DNA from: Cyanothece sp. UBA12306
GTDB taxonomy: Bacteria > Cyanobacteriota > Cyanobacteriia > Cyanobacteriales > Microcystaceae
Assembly (NCBI GenBank): GCA_003448685.1
Contig: DLXW01000067.1
Span: 5,718-11,743, forward strand
Direction of reading: 5' to 3'
DNA length: 6,026 bases
Shown here: positions 1 to 5,680 of the stretch, piece by piece
Layout: every line of letters begins with the position of its first letter
Numbering within the stretch: the stretch's first letter is position 1
Translations under genes and position numbers: made by a program
Notes under the pieces: model-generated
What the model was told of the DNA's origin: nothing
Database searches by the model: none
Seen by the model: only the letters and a program-made list of their open reading frames with translations

Positions 1-237
1 TTTTACCGAGGATATGCGTTAGGTAGGTTGGGAAGGTATGAAGAGGCGATCGCTTCTTACGACAAAGCATTAGAAATTCAACCAGATTATCATGAAGCTA
101 TTGATAATCGACAAATAGCAATGGATAATATTAAATCTGTCTCTAATAGTGGAGGAAAAATTTTAGCTAAACTTTCTTACTTAGTACGTTCATTAATCGA
201 CTTTTTCAAGGGTATTTGGCATAAATTGAAGAAGTAA
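1..237 (+). CDS. TPR-repeat protein, C-terminal part (5' end outside window)
   Basis: The frame is open from the first base, so the gene begins upstream; 78 residues are visible. Residues 1-33 read as one tetratricopeptide repeat: FYRGYALGRLGRYEEAIASY followed by DKALEIQPDYHEA, with the usual G/A at the helix-packing positions, Y20, A23 and the closing P28. TPR repeats form helical scaffolds for protein-protein contact; nothing here identifies the partner or function. The last ~35 residues are not TPR. They form a Gly-Gly break and then a basic, partly hydrophobic helix-like tail ending in KKLKK-type residues, perhaps peripheral to a membrane (inference). The TTG at 28 is an internal Leu codon of the repeat, not a start. 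The gene is convergent with the mutT-like gene. The TPR assignment is firm; the identity of the whole protein cannot be told. Confidence 0.85.
   Translation, partial: FYRGYALGRLGRYEEAIASYDKALEIQPDYHEAIDNRQIAMDNIKSVSNSGGKILAKLSYLVRSLIDFFKGIWHKLKK
46..53. repeat. HIP1 octamer GCGATCGC
   Basis: This is a perfect copy of the highly iterated palindrome found in many cyanobacterial genomes, lying inside the TPR coding sequence. It supports the cyanobacterial origin of the window. Confidence 0.85.
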
Positions 238-308
238 ATAGAAAAAATATCAATCATATTATTTCAAGATAAATACGACGACTGATTGCTATATTAACTC
301 ATAGCTTG

Positions 309-350
309 ATTCTAAATTCTAAATTCTAAATTCTAAATTCTAAATTCTTA
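309..350. repeat. Heptanucleotide tandem repeat (ATTCTAA)n
   Basis: Five perfect head-to-tail copies of ATTCTAA occupy 309-343, followed by a sixth copy with one change (ATTCTTA, 344-350). The array lies between two convergent genes. Its last unit contains the stop codon of the minus-strand mutT gene (348-350). Short tandemly repeated heptamers are common in cyanobacterial intergenic DNA. Copy number is likely to vary between strains through slippage (inference). The array has no hairpin potential, so it is not a standard terminator. Confidence 0.95.
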
Positions 351-761
351 TTGATTTTTCCTCAAGACTTCGATAATCTTACTATTAGCTTGGGGAAAGG
401 TAAAATTATCAATTTCATCTAAGGTTACCCAGCGAATTTCTTGACATTCTATCGGTTGAGGTTCCCCACTTAAATGACGACATCTATGAACAATTAATGT
501 TACCTTAAAATGGCTATAAGTATGTTCAAGGGTAATCAAATGTTCTTTTACTGCAATCTCGATCGCAATTTCTTCTAATATTTCCCTTTTAATGCAATCT
601 TCCACCGTTTCATTAGCTTCAATTTTCCCTCCAGGAAACTCCCATAAACCACCTAGTAATCCTTGTTCAAGACGGCGATCAATGAGAATTTTTTCCTCAT
701 TATTATAAATAACCCCAACTCCAATTTTTTCATGGGGTAAAGTGATAGAATGTTCACTCAT
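348..761 (-). CDS. mutT: MutT-type Nudix hydrolase (8-oxo-dGTP diphosphatase)
   Basis: The likely role is hydrolysis of oxidised nucleotides such as 8-oxo-dGTP to the monophosphate in the cytoplasm, preventing misincorporation. Using the ATG at 761 the protein has 137 residues, a usual MutT length. The Nudix box spans residues 45-67 with G45, E51, R59-E60 and E63-E64 all present; the usual Gly near its end is Ala66. It is preceded by GLLGGLWEFPGG, typical of MutT and of the MutY C-terminal domain. The C-terminal FPQAN at 122-126 matches the E. coli MutT FPPAN motif, whose Asn contacts the purine. The frame stays open to a TTG at 836, which would add 25 residues. That extension has no resemblance to the family, and a stop lies just beyond it, so the ATG is preferred. 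Neither start has a clear Shine-Dalgarno. The gene is transcribed alone, toward the TPR gene. Confidence 0.88.
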   Translation of the reverse strand: MSEHSITLPHEKIGVGVIYNNEEKILIDRRLEQGLLGGLWEFPGGKIEANETVEDCIKREILEEIAIEIAVKEHLITLEHTYSHFKVTLIVHRCRHLSGEPQPIECQEIRWVTLDEIDNFTFPQANSKIIEVLRKNQ

Positions 762-921
762 AAAATCAGGTAATCTTTTTAAATATCTAAGTCTGCCGTA
801 GTTGAAAAGTGTGTTAGAAGAGTGACGGTCTATCAATCCCTAAAAAAACAACTTTGAGACTCTTGACCAACTCAGAATCTTACCACTGAAAGTTAATAGT
901 AGAAACTTAACTTATGCTAAA

Positions 922-1266
922 TTAATCCTCATTAGTAGTTGCACTATTAATCGACTGTAAGGATTTTTCAAAACCCATACGTTGTTCAGCATTGCGTAGA
1001 AAGTAACCACTCATCATGGCCGACGCTAACAACCGTCCTAAATCTTCACGACTGGTATTCACCGTAACACCAAAGTGTTCTGAAGGAAGATTACCCAACA
1101 AACCAACAATATTGCGCTCCATTACTTGAAATACTTCGTTAGACTCAGGTTTAGACAGTTGAGCGATAACGTCTGGACTCAATGATTGAACATATTGCCA
1201 TAAACTTTCTCTATTTTCCGCCTCACCACCAAAGAAATTATGAGGACGGTTTAAATTATTTTTCAC
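922..1266 (-). CDS. DUF760 family protein
   Basis: A 114-residue protein recognised as DUF760, a family of cyanobacteria and plastids whose biochemical role is not established. The conserved core is about residues 22-103: LWQYVQSLSPDVIAQLSKP, then a QVMERNIVGLLGNLPSEHF stretch at 47-65, and TSREDLGRLLASAMMSGYFL at 71-90 followed by RNAEQRM. The protein looks all-helical and soluble, with no signal peptide or membrane segment. The start is GTG. It is chosen because a strong Shine-Dalgarno (GGGAGG, 1273-1278) sits six bases upstream and the protein has normal family length. The gene is divergent from the small ORF at 1379 and separated by about 160 bp from mutT downstream, so it is probably its own transcription unit. 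The family call is firm; the function is unknown. Confidence 0.88.
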   Translation of the reverse strand: MKNNLNRPHNFFGGEAENRESLWQYVQSLSPDVIAQLSKPESNEVFQVMERNIVGLLGNLPSEHFGVTVNTSREDLGRLLASAMMSGYFLRNAEQRMGFEKSLQSINSATTNED

Positions 1267-1272
1267 AGTTAG

Positions 1273-1278
1273 CCTCCC
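1273..1278 (-). promoter_or_regulatory. Shine-Dalgarno GGGAGG of the DUF760 gene
   Basis: On the minus strand GGGAGG lies six bases before the GTG start at 1266. It decides the non-ATG start and is the strongest ribosome binding site in the window. Confidence 0.8.
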
Positions 1279-1310
1279 AGGGATTAAGTTAAGGATGGGT
1301 CTATTCCAAC

Positions 1311-1331
1311 AGTATTAATCGAGTATTAATC
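1311..1331. repeat. Direct repeat AGTATTAATC x2, 11-bp period
   Basis: Two identical 10-mers at 1311-1320 and 1322-1331 are separated by one base in the region between two divergent genes. Each contains the palindrome ATTAAT. The spacing of about one helical turn would suit a tandem regulator site or overlapping promoter elements. No regulator can be named. Confidence 0.6.
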
Positions 1332-1378
1332 CAAATAATTAACGACCTTATGCTTCCACTGTAACAAGTTTTTTTTAA

Positions 1379-1564
1379 ATGTCGAGGTCGGTAGATCCGA
1401 ACGTTAACGAAGTCAGAAGTCTCCAAGTCAGAAGTGGCGAAGTTGTTTTTGAGACAGAGATTTATGCTCCTTCTCAAAAACTATTCGCCTTAAAAGGCGG
1501 GGTTTTAGACCCAATTATTTTCGATAAATCTCGCATTTCTCGACCTTTTCGGCTTAAAAATTGA
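1379..1564 (+). CDS. Small hypothetical protein, 61 aa
   Basis: I do not recognise this protein. The ATG-started frame encodes 61 residues. It begins MSRSVDPNVNEVRSLQVRSG, is followed by a beta-like stretch (EVVFETEIYA), a KLFALKGG turn and a basic end (DKSRISRPFRLKN). Predicted charge is clearly positive. There is no signal peptide, membrane segment or cysteine. It fills the space between the DUF760 promoter region and the sigma factor gene: it is divergent from the former and convergent with the latter. Its TGA (1562-1564) is immediately followed by the reverse-complemented stop of the sigma gene (1565-1567). The start has no Shine-Dalgarno, only a T/A-rich run. Being intergenic rather than a shadow of another gene, and reading like ordinary protein, it is more likely real than not, but short ORFs of this length also arise by chance. 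Confidence 0.5.
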   Translation: MSRSVDPNVNEVRSLQVRSGEVVFETEIYAPSQKLFALKGGVLDPIIFDKSRISRPFRLKN

Positions 1565-2521
1565 TCAACTAGCTAGGTATTCCCTAATATTGGCTTTGCG
1601 TTTTCGTAATTTAGCCAGGGCCTCTCGTTCAATCTGTCTAACCCTTTCACGGCTAATATTTAAGATACTGCCAATTTTGGCTAAGGTTAGGGGTTTACCA
1701 TCTGATAAACCAAATCTTAGCCCTAAAACTTCTTTTTGCTGTGGTGTTAGATCTTCCATCAGTCGATCTAAATCAAACTGTAAAGAAGAATGGGTGGCAT
1801 AATCTTCAGGAGATTGTCCATGATCTTCTAATAAATCACCTAATTCTGTATCTTGGTTATCTCCAACCCGCAAGTCTAAAGATAAGGGTTGACGAGAACG
1901 TTCTAGATATTCCCTGACCTGCTTGGGGGTTAATTCGAGTTCTTCGGCTAATTCAGCTATAGTAGCTGCTCTTCCCTTTTCTTGAGAAAGTTGTCGTTGA
2001 GCTTTCTTAATTTTATTAAGTTTTTCGGTAATGTGGATCGGAAGGCGAATAGTCCGACTTTTCTCGGCGATCGCTCTGGTGATCGCTTGGCGAATCCACC
2101 AGTAAGCGTAGGTAGAAAAACGATATCCTTTAGTGGGATCGAATTTCTCTACACCCCTTTGCATTCCAATGGTTCCTTCTTGAATTAGATCAAGTAAGTC
2201 TAAGTTTCGTTTAAGGTACTTTTTGGCAACAGATACCACTAAACGCAAATTAGCTTCTACCATTTTCCGCTTAGCAGCTTCTCCAGCAGCTATCACAGAA
2301 CGTAGTTCTTTTTGGGTAATCTTAGCGGCTTTTGCCCATTGTGCCATGGTGGGTTCTTGGCCAAGTTCTTCGGTCAAAGATTGGTGAAGGTTTTCTAAGG
2401 TAACAAATCTTTGCACTCGCTTGGCATAGAGGATTTCTTCTTCATGGGTTAGTAGGGGAACGCGACCAATTTCTCGTAAATAGGCGCGGACGGGATCGGG
2501 AGAAGTTTTAGCAATGTTCAT
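1565..2521 (-). CDS. Group 2 RNA polymerase sigma-70 factor (SigB/SigD type)
   Basis: A non-essential-type primary-like sigma factor that directs RNA polymerase to promoters, in cyanobacteria usually under light, redox or stress conditions. The 318 residues match the usual group 2 length, with no long acidic N-terminal region 1.1. Region 1.2 is at about 9-38 ([18 protein letters not shown]). Region 2 is at 85-161, with [24 protein letters not shown] and the -10-recognising [19 protein letters not shown]. Region 3 is at about 162-232 ([26 protein letters not shown]). Region 4 is at 252-309, with the helix-turn-helix [19 protein letters not shown] that reads the -35 element. The ATG at 2521 places region 1.2 directly after a short head, as is normal. 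No Shine-Dalgarno is seen. SigD-like is my best subgroup guess, but subgroup needs a tree. The gene ends head-on against the small ORF with no gap. Confidence 0.93.
   Translation of the reverse strand: MNIAKTSPDPVRAYLREIGRVPLLTHEEEILYAKRVQRFVTLENLHQSLTEELGQEPTMAQWAKAAKITQKELRSVIAAGEAAKRKMVEANLRLVVSVAKKYLKRNLDLLDLIQEGTIGMQRGVEKFDPTKGYRFSTYAYWWIRQAITRAIAEKSRTIRLPIHITEKLNKIKKAQRQLSQEKGRAATIAELAEELELTPKQVREYLERSRQPLSLDLRVGDNQDTELGDLLEDHGQSPEDYATHSSLQFDLDRLMEDLTPQQKEVLGLRFGLSDGKPLTLAKIGSILNISRERVRQIEREALAKLRKRKANIREYLAS
2067..2074. repeat. HIP1 octamer GCGATCGC
   Basis: A second perfect HIP1 palindrome, inside the region 2 coding part of the sigma factor gene. A one-mismatch neighbour (GTGATCGC) lies a few bases further on. 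Confidence 0.85.
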
Positions 2522-2582
2522 AGTTAATGGTTTAATTAGTAATTTTATACTACTGGTAAATTAGAATAAGTTGATCTAAAGT

Positions 2583-2612
2583 GTTAGATGATTATTATGA
2601 CAGTCCTGTCAA
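2583..2612 (-). promoter_or_regulatory. Possible promoter/operator of the sigma factor gene
   Basis: On the minus strand a perfect TTGACA (2612-2607) is followed after 18 bases by TCTAAC (2588-2583), a poor -10 match lacking the conserved A2 and final T. The -35 overlaps the perfect 5-bp inverted repeat GACAG-TC-CTGTC. This could be a weak or activator-dependent promoter, or coincidence. Confidence 0.25.
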
Positions 2613-2944
2613 GAGGGGTCTTGTTGAACCTGTTGAAGTATTTTTGATGGGGTCGACTACTTCTATACATGACTTAAGAAGTTTTATTTTAATGGCGGTA
2701 TTCCAATCAGATTTTTGGTGAGGACAGAACAGTATAGAACAGTTTAGTGATTGAGAGTAGGGATTTCTAGATTTTGTTCCTTAACAATAATACATTAATA
2801 GGTTAAGTTTTGTAAAGTTTTCGTTAATCTTGTAGTTCATCCGTTTTGCCTCTAGGGAAATATGCTTACTTGAGATAGGTTACCTAGATTAGCAAAAAAT
2901 AAATGCAATCTAAGAAACAAAATCGAAACAATTTTTAGAGTATC

Positions 2945-2984
2945 ATGGTGCGATTGTGTAATCACCATAGATTAATTACTATGG
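2945..2984 (+). promoter_or_regulatory. Two mutually exclusive hairpins in the acyltransferase leader
   Basis: ATGGTG (2945-2950) is complementary to CACCAT (2963-2968). CCATAG (2965-2970) is complementary to CTATGG (2979-2984). The middle segments share CCAT, so only one stem can form at a time. The second stem would bury the ATG (2981) of a 9-codon mini-ORF. This could be an RNA switch, or a DNA operator if read as double-stranded inverted repeats. A TATCAT at 2941-2946 could be a -10 box, in which case transcription would start within the first hairpin and only the second would be in the RNA. Confidence 0.35.
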
Positions 2985-3010
2985 AAACAAGTGCTTTTAA
3001 ACAATGCTAA
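2981..3010 (+). CDS. Possible 9-codon upstream ORF overlapping the acyltransferase start
   Basis: ATG at 2981 opens a frame reading METSAFKQC and then TAA at 3008-3010. The stop overlaps the first codons of the acyltransferase gene, whose ATG is at 3004. Such an arrangement can couple or limit translation of the downstream gene. No Shine-Dalgarno is visible, and a frame this short easily occurs by chance, so it is only a candidate. Confidence 0.25.
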   Translation: METSAFKQC

Positions 3011-4407
3011 AAGTTCATCCTCGCCTTGAGTTTATTCCCCAACGCTTCAATTTTTGGGTTCTCAAGTTAGTTCACCTGATTTTACCTCTAGTGTTAAAAT
3101 TCCGTACCAGGCCTTGGTTAATGGGGGGAATTGTCGAGATCGAGGCAATGGATACTGAGAAATTAGTGAATCTTTATCAACAATTTCAAGCAGGAAAAAT
3201 TCGCTTTTTGATTGGTTTTCGTCATCTTGAAGTGGAAGATCCTTTATGTTTGTTGTACTTAATGTCGCGTATTTTACCCCAAGCGGCCATTAAACAAGGT
3301 ATTAAGCTAAAATTACCGCTTCATAACCATTTTATTTACGATCGCGGTATGACTATTTGGGCCGGTAAATGGTTAGGTTGGCTATTTTCTAGAGGGGGAG
3401 GCATTCCCATCCATCGAGGACGACCCCTCGATCGCAAGGCTTTACGGGCAACTAGGGAACTGTTGATTAATGGACGTTTTCCCTTTACAATCGCCCCTGA
3501 AGGCGCAACTAACGGTCATGGAGAAATTGTCAGTCCCTTAGAACCTGGACTTGCCCAATTAGGATTTTGGGCTGTGGAAGACTTAAATAAGGCAAATCGT
3601 CAGGAATTAGTCTATATTATTCCCCTAGGTATTCGTTATTATTTTCTGAAACCTCCTTGGGTCGAAATTGAACAGCTTTTAAGTAAATTAGAAAGAGATA
3701 GCGGCTTAAAAGTTAAACATCTGAGTCAAGAAGAATTGAAGCATCCGGTTAACTATCTTTATCCGCGTTTGTTAAATCTTGGAGAACATTTATTAACGGA
3801 AATAGAAAATTTTTACAGAGATTTTTATCATCAATCTCTACCGATAATTAATGCAGATACCTACTCTAATTATAATCAATTTTTAGCGATACGGTTACAA
3901 AGATTGTTAGATAAAGCTTTACAAGTAGCTGAGGAATATTTTGGAGTATCTTCTCAAGGAACAGTGATTGATCGTTGTCGTCGTTTGGAAGAGGCAGGAT
4001 GGAAATATATTTATCGAGAAGATATTAAAAATTTAAAGGAATTATCCGCTTTAGAATTAGGTTTAAGTAATTGGGTTGCCCAAGAAGCCCAATTACGTCT
4101 GAAACACATGAGATTAGTTGAAAGTTTTGTAGCAGTTACCGGAAGTTATATTAAAGAAAAACCTACAGCAGAAAGATTTGCAGAAACTTTATGGATTTTA
4201 TTTGATACCTTGGAAAAAATTAAAGAAAAAAAAATACCTCGTCGTCCTTATTTAGGAAAAAGAAGAGTAAAAATAACTATTGGTGAACCCATTTGTGTGA
4301 CTGAACGTTGGGAAATTTATCACAGTAGTCGTCAAAAGGCAAAACAAGCAGTAAATAAATTAACTAAAGATTTACAAGTCGCTTTAGAAGAATTGATCAA
4401 TAATTAA
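3004..4407 (+). CDS. PlsC-type (LPLAT family) acyltransferase, long form
   Basis: Probably transfers an acyl chain to a lysophospholipid such as 1-acyl-glycerol-3-phosphate at the inner side of a membrane. All four acyltransferase blocks are visible in 467 residues. Block I is the catalytic HX4D, H74-D79 in GFRHLEVEDP. Block II is GIPIHRG at 133-139. Block III is APEGAT at 164-169, with the invariant E166-G167. Block IV is IIPLGI at 205-210. A hydrophobic stretch at about 14-32 may anchor it to the membrane. The strand that usually closes the domain, IGEPI, appears only at 426-430, so about 205 mostly helical residues (roughly 215-418) are inserted or replaced there. The family is normally 200-260 residues, making this nearly double. 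The ATG is fixed by an in-frame stop six bases upstream; there is no Shine-Dalgarno. Tandem TAA stops end it 59 bp before trpD. Exact substrate is unknown. Confidence 0.85.
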   Translation: MLKVHPRLEFIPQRFNFWVLKLVHLILPLVLKFRTRPWLMGGIVEIEAMDTEKLVNLYQQFQAGKIRFLIGFRHLEVEDPLCLLYLMSRILPQAAIKQGIKLKLPLHNHFIYDRGMTIWAGKWLGWLFSRGGGIPIHRGRPLDRKALRATRELLINGRFPFTIAPEGATNGHGEIVSPLEPGLAQLGFWAVEDLNKANRQELVYIIPLGIRYYFLKPPWVEIEQLLSKLERDSGLKVKHLSQEELKHPVNYLYPRLLNLGEHLLTEIENFYRDFYHQSLPIINADTYSNYNQFLAIRLQRLLDKALQVAEEYFGVSSQGTVIDRCRRLEEAGWKYIYREDIKNLKELSALELGLSNWVAQEAQLRLKHMRLVESFVAVTGSYIKEKPTAERFAETLWILFDTLEKIKEKKIPRRPYLGKRRVKITIGEPICVTERWEIYHSSRQKAKQAVNKLTKDLQVALEELINN

Positions 4408-4466
4408 TAATTGATGACTGATTACTGTAAAGAAAAATTTAATAACTTATTTATCTTGTAAAAACC

Positions 4467-5510
4467 GTGACTCAAGAATCTGCCAACTTTTGCCCTGAAA
4501 TTCTGCAACAACTACTAGACAAACAATCTTTATCCCAAAATCAAGCATCTCAATTAATGGAAGGATGGTTATCAGAAGCAATTCCCCCTGTTCTTTCTGG
4601 GGCAATTTTAGCAGCTATTCAAGCTAAAGGAGTATCGGGAAATGAATTAGCAGGAATGGCACAAGTTTTACAGTCTCAGTCATTAAATGAAAAGTCAATT
4701 AATCATACTCAACCTGTAATTGATACCTGTGGAACGGGAGGAGATGGAGCATCGACTTTTAATATTTCTACTGCGGTGGCATTTGTCGCAGCAGCAGCAG
4801 GGGTTAAAGTTGCTAAACATGGTAATCGTTCAGCATCAAGTAAAGTCGGTTCTGCGGATGTTTTAGAGTATTTAGGGGTCAAACTTTCTGCCCCGTCAGA
4901 GAAGGTAGAAAGAGCATTAAATGAAGTAGGAGTAACCTTTTTGTTTGCCCCAGGATGGCATCCTGCTATGAAATATGTTGCTCCTTTGCGGAAAACTTTA
5001 AAAGTGCGCACTATCTTTAATTTATTAGGGCCTTTAGTTAATCCTTTACGTCCAACGGGACAAGTTATTGGTGTTTATTCCCCTCAATTTATTATGCCCA
5101 TGGCTGAGGCATTAAATCAATTGGGTATTACTAAAGCAATGGTTATTCATGGACGAGAAAAACTCGATGAAGCGGGGTTAGGTGATGCAACAGATATAGC
5201 TTTATTAAAAGAAAAAACAGTTAGTTCGAGTTATGTATTTCCTTCAGAATTAGGCTTGACTTCTGCACCATTGTCTGCTTTAAAAGGAGGAGAAGTTGAG
5301 GAAAATGCCGCCATTTTAAAAGCAGTTTTACAAGGTAAAGGAACGGTTGCTCAACTTGATGCAGTAGCTTTGAATTCTTCCTTAGCTTTACAAGTAGGAG
5401 AAGTGGTCCCTTGGGGCGATCATGGTCAGGGAATTGCTACTGCTAAAGAGATTTTAAAAAGTGGAGTTGCTTGGGATAAATTAGAGGAGTTAGTTAAGTT
5501 TTTGGGGTAA
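4467..5510 (+). CDS. trpD: Anthranilate phosphoribosyltransferase
   Basis: Catalyses the second committed step of tryptophan synthesis, joining anthranilate to phosphoribosyl pyrophosphate to give N-(5-phosphoribosyl)-anthranilate in the cytoplasm. The 347 residues are the normal TrpD length. An N-terminal helical domain (about 10-75) contains the [12 protein letters not shown] helix. It is followed by the PRPP-binding DTCGTGGDG (86-94), [21 protein letters not shown] (117-137), [13 protein letters not shown] (181-193), and the metal-site region HGREKLDE (228-235), where D234-E235 correspond to the metal-binding acid pair. No key residue is missing. The start is GTG with no Shine-Dalgarno. 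It is chosen because the frame closes at a stop at 4443-4445 and no ATG lies between. In cyanobacteria trp genes are usually scattered, and no other trp gene is seen here. It follows the acyltransferase by 59 bp without a strong terminator. Confidence 0.97.
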   Translation: MTQESANFCPEILQQLLDKQSLSQNQASQLMEGWLSEAIPPVLSGAILAAIQAKGVSGNELAGMAQVLQSQSLNEKSINHTQPVIDTCGTGGDGASTFNISTAVAFVAAAAGVKVAKHGNRSASSKVGSADVLEYLGVKLSAPSEKVERALNEVGVTFLFAPGWHPAMKYVAPLRKTLKVRTIFNLLGPLVNPLRPTGQVIGVYSPQFIMPMAEALNQLGITKAMVIHGREKLDEAGLGDATDIALLKEKTVSSSYVFPSELGLTSAPLSALKGGEVEENAAILKAVLQGKGTVAQLDAVALNSSLALQVGEVVPWGDHGQGIATAKEILKSGVAWDKLEELVKFLG

Positions 5511-5513
5511 ATT

Positions 5514-5670
5514 ATGAATCAAATGGATTGATAAAGTTCAAACTCCTAGTCAACATTTTATTGATTTGCGTTACTCTAGTAGTGAACCCGATGATACAAC
5601 CTACAAAGAGTGGTTATCAGCTTATAAAAGTTTGAAAGGTTGGCTACAAAAACAAGCTACTCAACTTTGA
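5514..5670 (+). pseudogene. Small coding stretch without usable start; probably frameshifted
   Basis: From 5518 to 5667 one frame is open and reads like protein: WIDKVQTPSQHFIDLRYSSS, then EPDDTTYKEWLSAYKSLKGW and LQKQATQL, ending in TGA at 5668-5670. It has no ATG or GTG near its beginning. A good ATG at 5514, three bases after trpD, is in another frame and meets TGA after five codons (MNQMD). Dropping one A from the AAA at 5521-5523 would join them into a 51-residue protein starting MNQWIDKV. The TGA of this stretch overlaps the GAGG ribosome binding site of the next gene, the layout of a translationally coupled pair. I do not recognise the family. Alternatives are a sequencing error, a real frameshift mutation, a shorter product from the TTG at 5569 (34 residues), or chance. 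Confidence 0.45.
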
Positions 5671-5672
5671 GG
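5669..5672 (+). promoter_or_regulatory. Shine-Dalgarno GAGG of the BolA-like gene
   Basis: GAGG lies eight bases before the ATG at 5681 and overlaps the stop codon of the preceding small coding stretch. It supports this ATG as the start and suggests translational coupling. Confidence 0.65.
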
Positions 5673-5680
5673 TCTAGAAA

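Larger units (their letters stand above)
2522..3003. other. Intergenic region between divergent sigma factor and acyltransferase genes
   Basis: This 482-bp AT-rich stretch holds no protein-sized ORF on either strand and no tRNA-like structure that I can see. It must carry the promoters of both divergent genes. Visible elements are: a palindrome GACAG-TC-CTGTC (2599-2610) overlapping a minus-strand TTGACA; a TGTTGAA direct repeat (2622-2628, 2631-2637); an inverted repeat ACTTCT/AGAAGT (2659-2664, 2677-2682); a direct repeat AGAACAGT (2726-2733, 2736-2743); a plus-strand TTAACA-N17-TAAGTT that could be a weak promoter (2781-2809); a palindrome TAGGT-T-ACCTA (2876-2886); and two overlapping hairpins just before the acyltransferase start. 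The length is unusual for a compact bacterial genome and suggests regulated transcription. A small RNA cannot be excluded. Confidence 0.7.

Noticed and set aside
762..836. A 25-residue N-terminal extension of MutT from a TTG start at 836
   Set aside because: The extension has no family resemblance, no ribosome binding site, and the ATG at 761 gives the normal MutT length.
1590..2188. Plus-strand ORFs of 70 and 68 residues inside the sigma factor gene
   Set aside because: They lie antisense to a strongly conserved coding sequence and have no family resemblance, so they are shadows.
1559..4400. The string AATTGATCAA at the 3' ends of both the small ORF (1559-1568) and the acyltransferase (4391-4400)
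   Set aside because: A 10-base AT-rich palindromic match in two places is expected by chance at this composition, and no larger repeat surrounds it.
4396..4415. Inverted repeat ATCAAT/ATTGAT at the acyltransferase stop as a terminator
   Set aside because: The 6-bp stem is nearly all A/T and no T tract follows it, so it is unlikely to terminate transcription.
4709..5011. A 100-residue minus-strand ORF inside trpD
   Set aside because: It is antisense to the conserved PRPP-binding region of trpD and is explained by that gene's codon constraints.
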